Source: Kiritimatiellia bacterium (lineage in GTDB: Bacteria > Verrucomicrobiota > Kiritimatiellia > RFP12 > UBA3636). From it: DNA of 64,000 bases. Where the stretch lies: NCBI GenBank assembly GCA_016295275.1, contig JAEDLN010000001.1, forward strand, positions 3,377 through 67,376, given 5' to 3'. This document shows, one piece after another, positions 1 through 9,307 of this stretch. Under the pieces are notes generated by a model, which was not told where the DNA came from, did no database searches, and saw only the letters and a program-made list of their open reading frames with translations. Within the stretch, counting starts at the first letter, position 1. Every line of letters begins with the position of its first letter. The position numbers and the translations under genes were made by a program.

Positions 1-379
1 ATACCAAGTCTCCCCGATCGTTCGGATGGATATTCTCTTGAACGGGGATCCCGTAGACGCATTTGCGTGCATGGTTCATCGAGATCGTGCCCGGGCCCGT
101 GGAAAGGAAATCTGCGCCGCGCTCAAAGAGTCGATTCCGCCACACATGTTCAAGATTCCCATTCAGGCGGCGATTGGCGGAAATATCGTTGCGCGGGAAG
201 ATATTCGCCCCTTCCGCAAGGACGTCACGGCAAAGCTTTACGGTGGCGATGTAACCCGTAAACAGAAACTGCTCAAAAAGCAGGCGGAGGGCAAGAAACG
301 AATGAAGCAATGCGGCACGGTCAATGTTCCGCAAGAAGCCTTCATCGCGGTTCTCCGTTCTTCCTCCGAGGAAAAGTAG
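1..379 (+). CDS. lepA: Elongation factor 4 (LepA), C-terminal part
   Basis: This is the 3' end of a gene that begins before the window; the reading frame is open from base 2. The visible part is the LepA-specific C-terminal domain, recognised from the stretch around [13 protein letters not shown], the VHRD segment, and the basic tail with [17 protein letters not shown] and GKKRMK. LepA is a ribosomal translocase-like GTPase that can back-translocate stalled ribosomes. The GTPase domains lie outside the window. The maf gene follows after 6 bases, so the two are probably co-transcribed. Confidence 0.95.
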   Translation, partial: YQVSPIVRMDILLNGDPVDAFACMVHRDRARARGKEICAALKESIPPHMFKIPIQAAIGGNIVAREDIRPFRKDVTAKLYGGDVTRKQKLLKKQAEGKKRMKQCGTVNVPQEAFIAVLRSSSEEK

Positions 380-385
380 ACAACC

Positions 386-967
386 GTGCAACCGATCGTA
401 CTCGCGTCCGCTTCGCCTCGCCGCTCCGCGATTCTTGCAAGGATCGGCGTACTTTTTGAGGTCTGCCCCGCCGATTGCTCCGAAGTCCGTCTCCCCGACC
501 CCGTGGAAACATGCGCGACAAACGCGCAGCTGAAGTGGGATGCCGCCCGGGCACTGCGTCCCCGCAGATGGCTTCTTGCCGCCGATACCGTTGTTTCGTG
601 CGAGGGGAAGACCTTCGGCAAACCGTCCGGACGGGAAGAGGCGATTCAAATGCTTCTCGCTTTCTCCGGAAAACAGCAACATGTTTTTACCGCTGTCTGC
701 CTTTCAACGCCGGAGCAACCGAAACCGGATCTCTTTATCGAAACCTCCGCCCTCCTTTTCCGGCGGCTTTCTCGCGCGGATGCCGAAACCTATCTCGATC
801 TCGCAAAAACGCTCGGCTGCGCCGGCGCCTATGATATCGGCACCTATGGCGATCGCATTGTTTCCCGCGTCACAGGCTCGACAACCAACATTGAGGGGCT
901 TCCCGCCGGGATTGTCGAACAGTGGCTCCATTCGCGCCGATATCCGCTTTTCACGCCGCCCTCTTGA
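386..967 (+). CDS. maf: Maf-family nucleotide pyrophosphatase
   Basis: 193 residues, the usual length for Maf/YhdE/YceF proteins, which hydrolyse non-canonical or methylated nucleoside triphosphates to monophosphates (housecleaning). The N-terminal signature LASASPRRSAIL (residues 5-16) and the AADTVV motif with the catalytic Asp are present. The SPRR motif and the C-terminal GAYDIGTYG segment fit the family. The start is GTG, six bases after the lepA stop. The subfamily (dTTP/UTP versus m7GTP) cannot be settled by eye. No Shine-Dalgarno sequence sits at normal distance. Confidence 0.92.
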   Translation: MQPIVLASASPRRSAILARIGVLFEVCPADCSEVRLPDPVETCATNAQLKWDAARALRPRRWLLAADTVVSCEGKTFGKPSGREEAIQMLLAFSGKQQHVFTAVCLSTPEQPKPDLFIETSALLFRRLSRADAETYLDLAKTLGCAGAYDIGTYGDRIVSRVTGSTTNIEGLPAGIVEQWLHSRRYPLFTPPS

Positions 968-1090
968 CTTGTCTTTTGCCATAGTCCGAATCGGTTCGGT
1001 TCCCGTGCCCCCCCTTCTCTGCCGCAATCGAACCGGAAAGCAAGCTCCAATCTCGCAGAAGAACGGTCCTTATGCTATCCTTTCCCCATC

Positions 1091-1555
1091 ATGAGAGTTG
1101 TCACCCATTCCGCTTCCGAAACACAAGCCCTCGCCCGTTCGCTCGCGACGCAATTCGGCCCATCCCCCATTTTCGTTCTCAAAGGTGATCTAGGGGCGGG
1201 CAAAACGTGTTTTGTGCAGGGACTTTGCACGGGCCTGGGAATCAAGGCGTTCGTTTCCTCGCCGACATTTGCCATTGCAAACGAGTATCGCGTCCCGGGC
1301 AAACGCTTCTTGCATCTCGATCTCTATCGACTATCGGGTCCCGATGAACTCGACTCAATCGGTTGGGACGACTATCTTGAGTCGGGCGATCCCATGGCAA
1401 TCGAATGGCCGGAGCGCGCCGGCGATCGTATCCCGGACTCCCGCGCTGTTTTTCTGAAAATCTCCATTGGACCCGCGGAAAACGATCGCTCCTTCGAAAT
1501 CGATTCCGGCGCCTTTCCGGCCCCCTCCATTCCATCGTCCTTGAACGAAGGCTGA
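1091..1555 (+). CDS. tsaE: tRNA t6A biosynthesis ATPase TsaE
   Basis: 154 residues, the normal TsaE length. The P-loop GDLGAGKT is at residues 32-39, followed by the family's FVQGL and SSPTFAIANEY segments and a HLDLYRL block. TsaE is the ATPase partner of TsaB/TsaD in making threonylcarbamoyladenosine-37 in ANN-decoding tRNAs, in the cytoplasm. TsaB and TsaD are not in the window. The start follows a pyrimidine-rich leader with no Shine-Dalgarno. The downstream gene begins four bases after the stop, so the two share a transcript. Confidence 0.93.
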   Translation: MRVVTHSASETQALARSLATQFGPSPIFVLKGDLGAGKTCFVQGLCTGLGIKAFVSSPTFAIANEYRVPGKRFLHLDLYRLSGPDELDSIGWDDYLESGDPMAIEWPERAGDRIPDSRAVFLKISIGPAENDRSFEIDSGAFPAPSIPSSLNEG

Positions 1556-1559
1556 CAAC

Positions 1560-3680
1560 ATGATCGGACCGTCAAAACAGCTACTCTCCCTCGATCCGCA
1601 TTCGCAAGAGGCCATCGTTCTGCAGCATGGACGAAATCTTTCCGTACGGATGCCATTCGATGGTGTGGATGCTGTCGTGAAGTGCTTTCCTCCACCATCC
1701 TTGCTCTCCCGGATCGGCGCGCGTTTGCTCCGGACTCATTCCAAGCCGCAACGGGCTTTCGAGGCCGCCGCATTCCTCCATTCCCGCGTTCCCGATTCGA
1801 CCCCGGAACCACTTTCCTGGTGCGTAGCACCCGATGGGAGCGGACGCTTCGTCTCGCGATATGTCGACGGCATGAAATCCCTGACCGCCACATTGGTCGA
1901 ACGCTACAACCAATATGGCCCGGGTCCCGTCATCATGGATCTCCTCGAACGAGTCGCAGCCGTCTGCCGGAAGATGCACGACGCAGGCTTTTTCCACGGC
2001 GATCTCGGCAATCAGAATATCATGATTTCCGATGACGGACGCATCCTCGTCATCGATCTGAACCGATGCAGGCTCTTTCCGGAAGGCGGGGTTCCCTTGC
2101 GCTTACGGGCGCGAGATCTTTCCCGGATTGCCCTTCCGTCCGATTTTCTCCGCTGCTTTTTCGAAATGTACTGGCAGGACTCTCCGCCATCCGGATTCCT
2201 AAGAGCGGAACGCCGCTATCGCGCCCGCTTCGCCTTCCATTCCGCAACACGCCGCCTCCGCCACCCATTTCGACCGCGCCGGAAATCCCCCGAACCGGAA
2301 TATCCATCTCCAAACAATCTTTGGATATGGGATCCGCGCTCGGAGCAGGCGCTTGTAACGCTCCTATCCCGCGATCGGCGACGCTACCAATCCATTTCGC
2401 GGGTTACGACGCCTCTGCTGGTCCTTCTCAAGTATTGGTTTCGGATTCTCTCGAATCTTCGCACCCTTCGTCACTGCGAATTCGCTTCCGGAATAACCGC
2501 TTTCGCCTCCCGGGTACGGATCTCTATCGCCGCAGATCCCGAGCGTTTCGGTCAGGAACTGGCGCTCTTGGATGAACTCCACTGCCCAAATGTCCACCTG
2601 CGCTTTTATGCCCACGAAACGCAATCTTCGATTGCATTCAAACTTCAGGCCGTGCAAAAGCTGCGCGAGCGCGGATTCAACGTTGCGATCTCCCTCGTGC
2701 AATGCCGCGACTCTATTTTGCATCCGGATACCTGGGCGCAACACTGTACAACCATCCTCGACGCCGTCCATGAACAGGTCGAATGGGTCGAATACCTACA
2801 CGCCGTCAACCGCGTGAAATGGGGAATCTGGAACTATCGCGAGCTCGCATCCCTGCTTGATTGCCTACCCGATTTCCAAAAGCGTTATCCCGCAACGGCA
2901 TTCCTGGTTCCGTCCGTCATCGATTTTGAATGGGACTACTTCGCGGGAGCCGTCCATAAGCTTCCAAAGTGCTTTGCCAAATCGCCGCTTGCCGGTGCTT
3001 CCGCAGAGTTGTATATCGATCGCCGTGGCGCGCCCGAGGCCTTCCAAGGACGCTACGATGCCGTCGGAAAACTTCGTCTCCTCCGTGCAATTCTGGAAAC
3101 GACGCCTGCAATCGAAGACCGCCTCATCGTAACCGAATTCAACTGGCCTCTCGAACATACCGGCGTCTGGTCGCCCGTTGGCGCCCCTTACACTTCACCA
3201 GGTCCGCGCTTGAACGATCCGTCTGTTTCCCCGGCCGACTGCGCCGCGTATCTCATCCGCTATCTTCTGCTCGGTATCGCCTCGGGAATGGCGCACGAAA
3301 TGGTCTTCTGGTCCCTCGCCGCTCACGGTTTCGGTCTTGTCGACCCCGGCTCCGAACCTTCCACTGCATGGAAAAAACGACCCGGCTTTTTCGCGCTTGC
3401 CTGCTTCTTCGAAATCCTCGGGGACGCAACCTTCGAAAGGGCAATCTCATCTTCCGGACTCCAGCGACTACTTCTGTTCCGGAAATCGGACGGGAATCGG
3501 ATCGCCGTTGCTTGGCAAGCCGATTTGACCGAAGCCCCTCTCTGCCCGAATCTCCCCTTCACACCAACAGAAACGCTCGATCTTTTCGGCGCTTCCATCG
3601 ATTCCGCCACGCCGCTGTCGGGTAACCCAATCTATTTCTTCGAGTCCCACCCCCGCCATGTTCCCGTTTCTGGCCATTGA
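1560..3680 (+). CDS. LPS-kinase-like domain fused to a TIM-barrel-like domain
   Basis: 706 residues with two parts. The first ~240 residues resemble WaaP/InaA lipopolysaccharide kinases (RIO/APH fold): a catalytic loop HGDLGNQNIM near residue 146 and a metal-binding IDLNR near residue 166. These enzymes phosphorylate LPS core sugars at the inner membrane. The remaining ~450 residues are not a known kinase region. They carry segments like clan GH-A glycoside hydrolases, notably VTEFNWPLEH near residue 525 (nucleophile-like Glu) and AVNRVKWGIW near residue 414. There is no signal peptide, so the protein is probably cytoplasmic. Its stop overlaps the next gene by 23 bases. The kinase call is good; the C-terminal assignment is tentative. 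Confidence 0.72.
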   Translation: MIGPSKQLLSLDPHSQEAIVLQHGRNLSVRMPFDGVDAVVKCFPPPSLLSRIGARLLRTHSKPQRAFEAAAFLHSRVPDSTPEPLSWCVAPDGSGRFVSRYVDGMKSLTATLVERYNQYGPGPVIMDLLERVAAVCRKMHDAGFFHGDLGNQNIMISDDGRILVIDLNRCRLFPEGGVPLRLRARDLSRIALPSDFLRCFFEMYWQDSPPSGFLRAERRYRARFAFHSATRRLRHPFRPRRKSPEPEYPSPNNLWIWDPRSEQALVTLLSRDRRRYQSISRVTTPLLVLLKYWFRILSNLRTLRHCEFASGITAFASRVRISIAADPERFGQELALLDELHCPNVHLRFYAHETQSSIAFKLQAVQKLRERGFNVAISLVQCRDSILHPDTWAQHCTTILDAVHEQVEWVEYLHAVNRVKWGIWNYRELASLLDCLPDFQKRYPATAFLVPSVIDFEWDYFAGAVHKLPKCFAKSPLAGASAELYIDRRGAPEAFQGRYDAVGKLRLLRAILETTPAIEDRLIVTEFNWPLEHTGVWSPVGAPYTSPGPRLNDPSVSPADCAAYLIRYLLLGIASGMAHEMVFWSLAAHGFGLVDPGSEPSTAWKKRPGFFALACFFEILGDATFERAISSSGLQRLLLFRKSDGNRIAVAWQADLTEAPLCPNLPFTPTETLDLFGASIDSATPLSGNPIYFFESHPRHVPVSGH

Positions 3681-4248
3681 TTTTGAAACAACAGGGAGCG
3701 TCCCCGGCTTCCGGAACGAGCCTTGGCAGCTGGGAGCCATTCTCATGCCCGAAAGCGGCGGATTGCCTGCCGCCCAGATGTTCGAGTCTCTCTTGCGGAT
3801 CAGCCCCGATCGGCCATTCAACCGCTACACCCCGGGGCGGCACGCACAGCTTCGCCGACAACTCGCTGTCGCGCCGACACTCGGCGATCTTTGGCCGGTT
3901 CTCGCACCTCATCTCGGCTCTCTTCCCGTTGTTGCGCATAACATCGGGACGGAACGTACCCAGCTCCGTTCCGTTGCTCCTTTGCATACAAAAATCCTTT
4001 GGATCGATACGCTTGCCTTGGCTCGTTCGGCGTGGCCGTCTCTTGCCTCCTATGCGCTAGAGGATCTGATCCCCGACCTGAGACTCCAACCGATACTTGA
4101 AAGCATTTTCCCCGGGCGCGCTCCCCATGACGCACTGTATGACGCCGCCGCTTGCGCCCTTCTGTTCGAGCATCTGCTATCGCTCCCTTCTTGGTCACAC
4201 CTTTCCGCGCAAGATTTGTCCTCCCTTAGCAGGAGGAATCACAGATGA
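3658..4248 (+). CDS. DnaQ-like DEDDh 3'-5' exonuclease
   Basis: 196 residues. ExoI motif AIDFETTG lies at residues 5-12 with the two metal-binding acids, an ExoII-like VAHNIGTERTQL in the middle, and ExoIII HDALYDAAA with the catalytic His and Asp near the C-terminus. This is the DEDDh exonuclease fold of DnaQ, the epsilon proofreading subunit and relatives. It could be a stand-alone repair or RNA-processing nuclease; nothing in the context shows it to be the replicative proofreader. It starts inside the end of the preceding gene (23-base overlap), suggesting translational coupling. Confidence 0.82.
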   Translation: MFPFLAIDFETTGSVPGFRNEPWQLGAILMPESGGLPAAQMFESLLRISPDRPFNRYTPGRHAQLRRQLAVAPTLGDLWPVLAPHLGSLPVVAHNIGTERTQLRSVAPLHTKILWIDTLALARSAWPSLASYALEDLIPDLRLQPILESIFPGRAPHDALYDAAACALLFEHLLSLPSWSHLSAQDLSSLSRRNHR

Positions 4249-4749
4249 TCCTCTCTCTGTACATGGCTGCGACACGTCCGGAAAGATGAGCGCATCCGAA
4301 CCGGACTTACCCCGGACGTCCGCATCACGCTAGGTCTGTACGTCCTGTCGGGGGTCGAGAATGTCGTGAATATTTCGGTCATATTGCCGCGAAATGGCGG
4401 GGCGGAGGCCCGATAGCCGGGACATCGCGCCGCACGAGTCGTGCGCGTGTGCCATGACATGCGCGCAATGGGGTACGTCGTCCGATCTCCGGTCACGGGG
4501 CGCCGGCGCGAGGATGTGGCAACGGAATACGTGCGGCGCTGAGGTCCGCACAAAAATAGTTGGAGGGATCAGCCGAACAATCGGATTGGTTGCGAAAATA
4601 GACCTTATTTAGTACGATTTCAGTACTTGGTAGATGGGATGGTTCCTCTGGAACAAGGAGGATATTTGTCCGTTCCAGTCTCGTTTATCCCACGATCCGT
4701 TTCTTTTCTCTCTCGAACCCTATCCGTCGGTTTTTCCGACTTACTCGAT
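4249..4749. other. Intergenic stretch before the ABC transporter genes
   Basis: About 500 bases without a convincing gene. The first ~300 bases are GC-rich with CpG-rich short inverted segments and unlike neighbouring coding sequence; short open frames exist on both strands but resemble no family. The last part is AT-richer and carries a candidate promoter. An open frame runs in from 4627 into the ABC ATPase, but its extra 41 residues do not look like protein of this family. Confidence 0.5.
4590..4618 (+). promoter_or_regulatory. Candidate sigma-70-type promoter for the ABC ATPase
   Basis: TTGCGA (4590-4595), a 17-base spacer, and TACGAT (4613-4618). Four of six bases match the consensus in each box and the spacing is ideal. 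It lies about 130 bases before the chosen ATG. Confidence 0.4.
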
Positions 4750-5778
4750 ATGGCAGTCTCCATTCAACTCGATTCTATCGTCAAGCGGTTTGAAACAACA
4801 TTGGCTCTCGACCATATTACGCTCCATATTGAACCGGGAGAACTCTTCTTCCTTCTCGGTCCGTCAGGATGCGGAAAAACAACCCTTCTTCGCCATATTG
4901 CCGGCTTTTACACGCCCGATGAAGGAACGATTCGAATCGGCGAAGCGGATGTCACGAATGTCCCGCCCTACAAGCGCGATACGGGCATGGTCTTCCAAAG
5001 CTACGCCCTTTGGCCGCACATGACCCTTGCCGAAAACGTCGCCTTCGGCTTGAAAATGCGAAATATTCCAAAACGGGAAATGGACGACCGCGTGCACGAA
5101 GCGCTTGAAATGGTCAAAATGGGCGATCGCGCGGACGCCAAGCCGAACCAGCTCTCCGGCGGACAGCAACAGCGAATCGCACTGGCACGCGCACTCGTCA
5201 TCAAGCCTCGTTGCCTGCTCTTGGATGAACCGCTCTCCAATCTGGACGCCAAACTCCGCTTGGAAATGCGCATGGAAATCCGAAAAATCTGCAAGCAGGC
5301 CGGCTTGACATCGGTCTATGTGACGCACGACCAAAAGGAAGCACTCTCGATTGCCGACCGCCTTGCCGTCCTCCGTGCCGGGCGAATCGAACAAATCGGG
5401 GCGCCATTGGAGATTTTCCGTCATCCCGCCAATTCCTTCGTTGCATCCTTTATTGGAGAAACCAACTTTCTCCCTCCTGATTTCTTCGGAGCGGCTTTCA
5501 CGCCGCCCGCCGGCACCAAAACGCTCTCCATCCGCCCGGAAGCGATTTCCTTCGGCGAACCGCCCGCCGATTCCGGCGCGCTATGCTTCTCCGGCACAAT
5601 CCATGGCACGGTTTACCTCGGGGAAACCGCTGAACATCTCATGGACGTCACCTTGCCTGATGGCTCGCCTCTTACGCTAAAGGTCTTCCAATTGAATCCG
5701 GAAGTCCTGGCTCGCGATGAAGCCCGTAAAATGAAGGCTTGGGTGCTTCCTGCCAATCTCGTTCCCCTCGCTGAATAA
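4750..5778 (+). CDS. ABC transporter ATP-binding protein (PotA/FbpC type)
   Basis: 342 residues from the ATG at 4750, chosen because the family's N-terminus (QLDSIVKRF) starts there. Walker A GPSGCGKTT is at residues 37-45, followed by a Q-loop (VFQSYALWPHMT), signature LSGGQQQR, Walker B LLLDEPLSNLDAK, and switch His in YVTHDQKEAL. A ~100-residue C-terminal extension with SIRPEAI is a TOBE-like domain, as in the CUT1/PotA/FbpC importers of sugars, polyamines or iron. The next gene encodes a solute-binding protein, but no permease gene is adjacent, so the transported solute and the membrane partner are unknown. Confidence 0.9.
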   Translation: MAVSIQLDSIVKRFETTLALDHITLHIEPGELFFLLGPSGCGKTTLLRHIAGFYTPDEGTIRIGEADVTNVPPYKRDTGMVFQSYALWPHMTLAENVAFGLKMRNIPKREMDDRVHEALEMVKMGDRADAKPNQLSGGQQQRIALARALVIKPRCLLLDEPLSNLDAKLRLEMRMEIRKICKQAGLTSVYVTHDQKEALSIADRLAVLRAGRIEQIGAPLEIFRHPANSFVASFIGETNFLPPDFFGAAFTPPAGTKTLSIRPEAISFGEPPADSGALCFSGTIHGTVYLGETAEHLMDVTLPDGSPLTLKVFQLNPEVLARDEARKMKAWVLPANLVPLAE

Positions 5779-5806
5779 CACGTCCTCGAAAGTACGGAAA
5801 CGCTCT

Positions 5807-7567
5807 ATGATCCGCAATATCATCATCATTTGCGCGGCCGTCCTTGTCTGCGCGCTCCCTTTCGCGCTGCGCCCCGCTCCAGACGTTGGCGCATGGCACG
5901 AGGGCGATCCCGTCTTGGTGGCCGTCTCTCCGCATATCGCCGCCATTCGAGACGAATTCGCAAACGGTTTTTCGCACTGGCATCTCAAAAAATACGGTAC
6001 GCCTGTACGCATCGATTGGCGCTCGATCGGCGGAACGACTGAAATCATGCGATACTTGAACGGCGAATATGCCGCATCTTACCGCGCATATCGACGCCGT
6101 CAAGGGCTCGATCCCGGTCTGGCAAATGCCGCCCTCTCCAAGAATCGCCCCGAGGATAGCGAGGCTGCCGCAGCATGGGACGATTTTCGCGCTCATGATG
6201 ATCCGGATGCCTATGGGTGCAAAATCGATATCTTCTTTGGAGGCGGCACCTACGATCACGGCTCCGCCGAACGTCAGGGAATTACGGTCGCTCCGTGGAC
6301 TGCCGGAAATTGGCCAAAAGGAATTCTGGAGGATGACAACGGAATCGAAATGATTCCGCGTGAACTTGGTGGCGAAATCTGGAGGACCGATGTATACGTA
6401 TCCGCCGTCCTTTCCGGCTTCGGTATCTGCTCCAATCCGGATCGCCTGCGCGAGCTCGGCATTGAAAAAATGCCATCTACTTGGAAAGATCTCACCGATC
6501 CGCGTCTCTACGGCTTTGTCGGTGTGACAGATCCCACAAAATCCGGTTCGATCGCCAAGGCTTTCGAAATGATTTTGCACGCAACCTGCCGCGAACACGT
6601 CTTGGCGGCCGGGTGGACGCCGGAGCAGATCCAGACATTCGAAACCGCCGCGAAAAAGGGATTGCAAAACGATTTGCCCGATTTTCCGCGCTACCAGGCA
6701 GATGTCGAAGCTGGCTGGCTCTCCGGCATTCACTTGCTGCAGAGGGTCGGTGCCAACTCCCGCTATTTCACCGATGCCGCCGGAAAAGTGCCTGTCGATG
6801 TCTCTTCCGGAGACGCCGCTGCGGGAATCTGTATCGATTTCTACGGACGGGTCCAGGCTGAAACAACACGCGTCGGCAATCAAGATCGTCTCAACTACGT
6901 GACGCCCCATGGCGGCTCGACGATTTCCGGCGACCCGATATCCCTCTTGCGCGGTGCCGAACACCGCGAGCTCGCGCAGCACTTCATCGAATTCGTTTTG
7001 TGCGAGGACGGACAAAAACTCTGGAATGGACGTCCGGGCTCCGACGGCGGTCCCCAAAAACACGCACTTCGCCGCTTGCCCGTCCGCCGCGACTTCTATC
7101 CGGACGACCAAAATCCAACTGTCGACGCACGCGCCCGTGCCCGCAAGGGAACAACCTCCGACGATCTGCTCGACCCGACCGTCGATGCCTATATGCTTGC
7201 CAATGCATTCACCTACGAACCGCGCTGGACTGCCGCCCATTTCTCTTTTTTGCGCTCCTTCGTCCGAGCAATGTGCATGGACGCCGGACGCGAATTGCGA
7301 TCAGCCTGGAAAGCCATCTTGGAAGCAGGCGGCCCGGAGGCTGTCCCGGAGGCCGTTGCTCTTCTGGAGCGAATGCCGGTCGAGCCATATCCCATCGATT
7401 GGGCAACCGTTACGGAGGCCTCGCGCAACCGTTCCATGACCAAGGGACTTTCCGAAACCGATTTGACGTCGGCATGGACGTCCTTCTTCCGAAACTCCTA
7501 CAGGGAAGCGGAAGCATGCGCCCGCAAGCTGGCTGCCGAACAAAAAAAGCCGGCCTCCGCCCCGTAA
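5807..7567 (+). CDS. Extracellular solute-binding protein of an ABC importer
   Basis: 586 residues. An N-terminal hydrophobic segment (residues ~3-22, no lipobox Cys) serves as signal peptide or membrane anchor. The mature part begins with a binding-protein-like core: VLVAVSPHIAAIRDEFANGF, then SIGGTTEIMRYLNGEY and a central FFGGGTYDHG. It resembles the Fe3+/spermidine/putrescine-type periplasmic receptors but is longer, with an extra ~150-residue C-terminal region. It follows the ATPase by 28 bases in the same orientation, so both should serve one importer. No permease gene follows. The ligand cannot be inferred. Confidence 0.8.
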   Translation: MIRNIIIICAAVLVCALPFALRPAPDVGAWHEGDPVLVAVSPHIAAIRDEFANGFSHWHLKKYGTPVRIDWRSIGGTTEIMRYLNGEYAASYRAYRRRQGLDPGLANAALSKNRPEDSEAAAAWDDFRAHDDPDAYGCKIDIFFGGGTYDHGSAERQGITVAPWTAGNWPKGILEDDNGIEMIPRELGGEIWRTDVYVSAVLSGFGICSNPDRLRELGIEKMPSTWKDLTDPRLYGFVGVTDPTKSGSIAKAFEMILHATCREHVLAAGWTPEQIQTFETAAKKGLQNDLPDFPRYQADVEAGWLSGIHLLQRVGANSRYFTDAAGKVPVDVSSGDAAAGICIDFYGRVQAETTRVGNQDRLNYVTPHGGSTISGDPISLLRGAEHRELAQHFIEFVLCEDGQKLWNGRPGSDGGPQKHALRRLPVRRDFYPDDQNPTVDARARARKGTTSDDLLDPTVDAYMLANAFTYEPRWTAAHFSFLRSFVRAMCMDAGRELRSAWKAILEAGGPEAVPEAVALLERMPVEPYPIDWATVTEASRNRSMTKGLSETDLTSAWTSFFRNSYREAEACARKLAAEQKKPASAP

Positions 7568-7609
7568 AACTCCTTTTCCCCGTTTTTGATATCCTTTTTC
7601 CTTACGATC

Positions 7610-8074
7610 ATGAGCCAGAACGATTCCGGTTCGGACGATTCGGCTGAACCCTCCAATATCATCTATCGCCGACGCTCCTCGCATCACGTCCACCGCCACC
7701 ATCGAACCCACTCCATGGGTGCGACAAAGCAGGAGGTTACCCGTTCGGAGGATAAGCGTGCCCTCGCTTTTATTCTCCCCGCTCTCGTCCTTGCGATTGG
7801 CGTTGCGCTCTGCTTTTACGCCAACAAAAACCATTTCTCCCACGCGGTTCCCCGGGAATTGGTTTCGCTCTCTTATTGGCTGATGGGCGGCGGCGGAATC
7901 GCCTTGCTGTCCGTCTTCATCTACGTTTCTTTCCTCTATGCGAAAAACGCACGGAAAGAGGACGATCAACGAATGGAAACGGATGATATTCCCCCCGGAG
8001 TCGTCTACCGCCGCCGTTCTTCGCATCACGTCCATCGCCATCATCGTGACGAAAGCATGGATGAAGACAACTAA
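7610..8074 (+). CDS. Small two-helix membrane protein with His/Arg-rich termini
   Basis: 154 residues from ATG 7610; an in-frame ATG at 7586 would add eight residues. Two hydrophobic segments (about residues 48-65 and 88-110) form a hairpin in the membrane. Both tails carry the same basic motif YRRRSSHHVHRHHR, at residues 19-32 and 133-146. The two DNA copies differ only at synonymous positions, so the peptide itself is under selection. Both tails should face the same side, probably the cytoplasm given the positive charge. No family is recognised. Metal binding or binding to phosphate-rich partners is conceivable. Confidence 0.65.
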   Translation: MSQNDSGSDDSAEPSNIIYRRRSSHHVHRHHRTHSMGATKQEVTRSEDKRALAFILPALVLAIGVALCFYANKNHFSHAVPRELVSLSYWLMGGGGIALLSVFIYVSFLYAKNARKEDDQRMETDDIPPGVVYRRRSSHHVHRHHRDESMDEDN

Positions 8075-8104
8075 TCCCTTTTTCAATCCTTCCCGCTCTT
8101 TCCT

Positions 8105-9274
8105 ATGATTCTGAAAACAGTAAACGTAAAGAAGTACGGAGCCATCGGCGATGGACTTGCCGATGATTCTTCCGCTATCCAAAAGGCCCTTGATTCCGGT
8201 GCGCGTTGCGTGAAAATTCCAGCCGGAAGGTACCGGATTGCAACAACCCTCCGGGTGAACTCCCGCACGGAGATTCTGGCAGATAAGGATGCGGTGATCT
8301 TTTTATGCGGAAACACTCCGAAAAAACGAGGCGATTTTCTCCTGACAAACGCCAATCACGAAGATGGCAATGAGAAAATCCGTATCCGGGGCGGTGTCTG
8401 GGACGGAAACAACCAAGGCCCTTGCAACACAAAAGCCGAAGATCTGTTCGACCCAAACGCATGGAGCGGCGCCGTCCTCGATTTCTTTAAGGTCGATGGT
8501 CTCACGCTGCGTGATATCACCGTCGCCAATTCCGTGACCTACAACATCCGGATGTGCCATATCAATCACTTTGATTTCCGCGATATTCGTTTCCAAAGCG
8601 ATCGAATCGCCTTCAACCAGGATGGACTTCATTTCGGAGGCTACTGCAGAAACGGACGCGTGCGAAACGTCGCCGCTATCTCCAAAGGTCAGACGAATGA
8701 CGATCTGATTGCTCTCAATGCAGACGACTCTCTCGTGCGTCTCGAAAATCTCGATCTCGAATGCGGACCAATCGAAAACATTACCTTCGAAAACATCTCC
8801 GCTGAAGATTGCCATACCGGGGTGCGTATCCTATCCGTCGTATCCCCCATCCGACATATCCGCATCCGCAATTTCCAAGCCGGCTGCCGTTGCTATGCCG
8901 TCAATGCCGATGGCGCACGCTACTGCCGTACCCCCCTCTTTGCGGACGCCGATCGTCCGAACGGCGTCGGTTGCATCGAGGATGTTATCCTGGATGGTTT
9001 TTCCTGCCATGCAACGCTCCCGCAAACATCTACGCTTCTGGCATTGGAAACCAATCCCTGGAAAAAGGGTCTTGTCATCCGGAATTTCTCCCGCAATATG
9101 GATAAGGATCAGGCGCCTTACGCCCCGACCCTCCTTCTCCGGAAGATCGGAAAGGCCCGCTTGACCCTTTGCGAAAACCGCAAAAAAGTCGCTTCCGTCG
9201 ATGTCGGTTCGGACGCTACAGGATTCGACACCTTCTCAACGATACGCCGCTTCGATACGCTGACCCTCCGATAA
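8105..9274 (+). CDS. Parallel beta-helix protein, pectate-lyase/GH28-like
   Basis: 389 residues. The N-terminus VKKYGAIGDGLADDSSAIQ is the hallmark of the pectate lyase superfamily 3/GH28 fold. The following repeats (IRIRGGVWDGN, GLTLRDITVANS, FDFRDIRF, IENITFENIS) are coils of a right-handed beta-helix. Such proteins often cleave or bind polysaccharides (polygalacturonase-like). There is no signal peptide, so the protein is either cytoplasmic, acting on imported oligosaccharides, or exported by an unseen route. Substrate is unknown. It stands between the small membrane protein and prfB, on the same strand. Confidence 0.78.
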   Translation: MILKTVNVKKYGAIGDGLADDSSAIQKALDSGARCVKIPAGRYRIATTLRVNSRTEILADKDAVIFLCGNTPKKRGDFLLTNANHEDGNEKIRIRGGVWDGNNQGPCNTKAEDLFDPNAWSGAVLDFFKVDGLTLRDITVANSVTYNIRMCHINHFDFRDIRFQSDRIAFNQDGLHFGGYCRNGRVRNVAAISKGQTNDDLIALNADDSLVRLENLDLECGPIENITFENISAEDCHTGVRILSVVSPIRHIRIRNFQAGCRCYAVNADGARYCRTPLFADADRPNGVGCIEDVILDGFSCHATLPQTSTLLALETNPWKKGLVIRNFSRNMDKDQAPYAPTLLLRKIGKARLTLCENRKKVASVDVGSDATGFDTFSTIRRFDTLTLR

Positions 9275-9307
9275 CGGAATTTCCGCACTCTTGCCCTATA
9301 CCCGACC

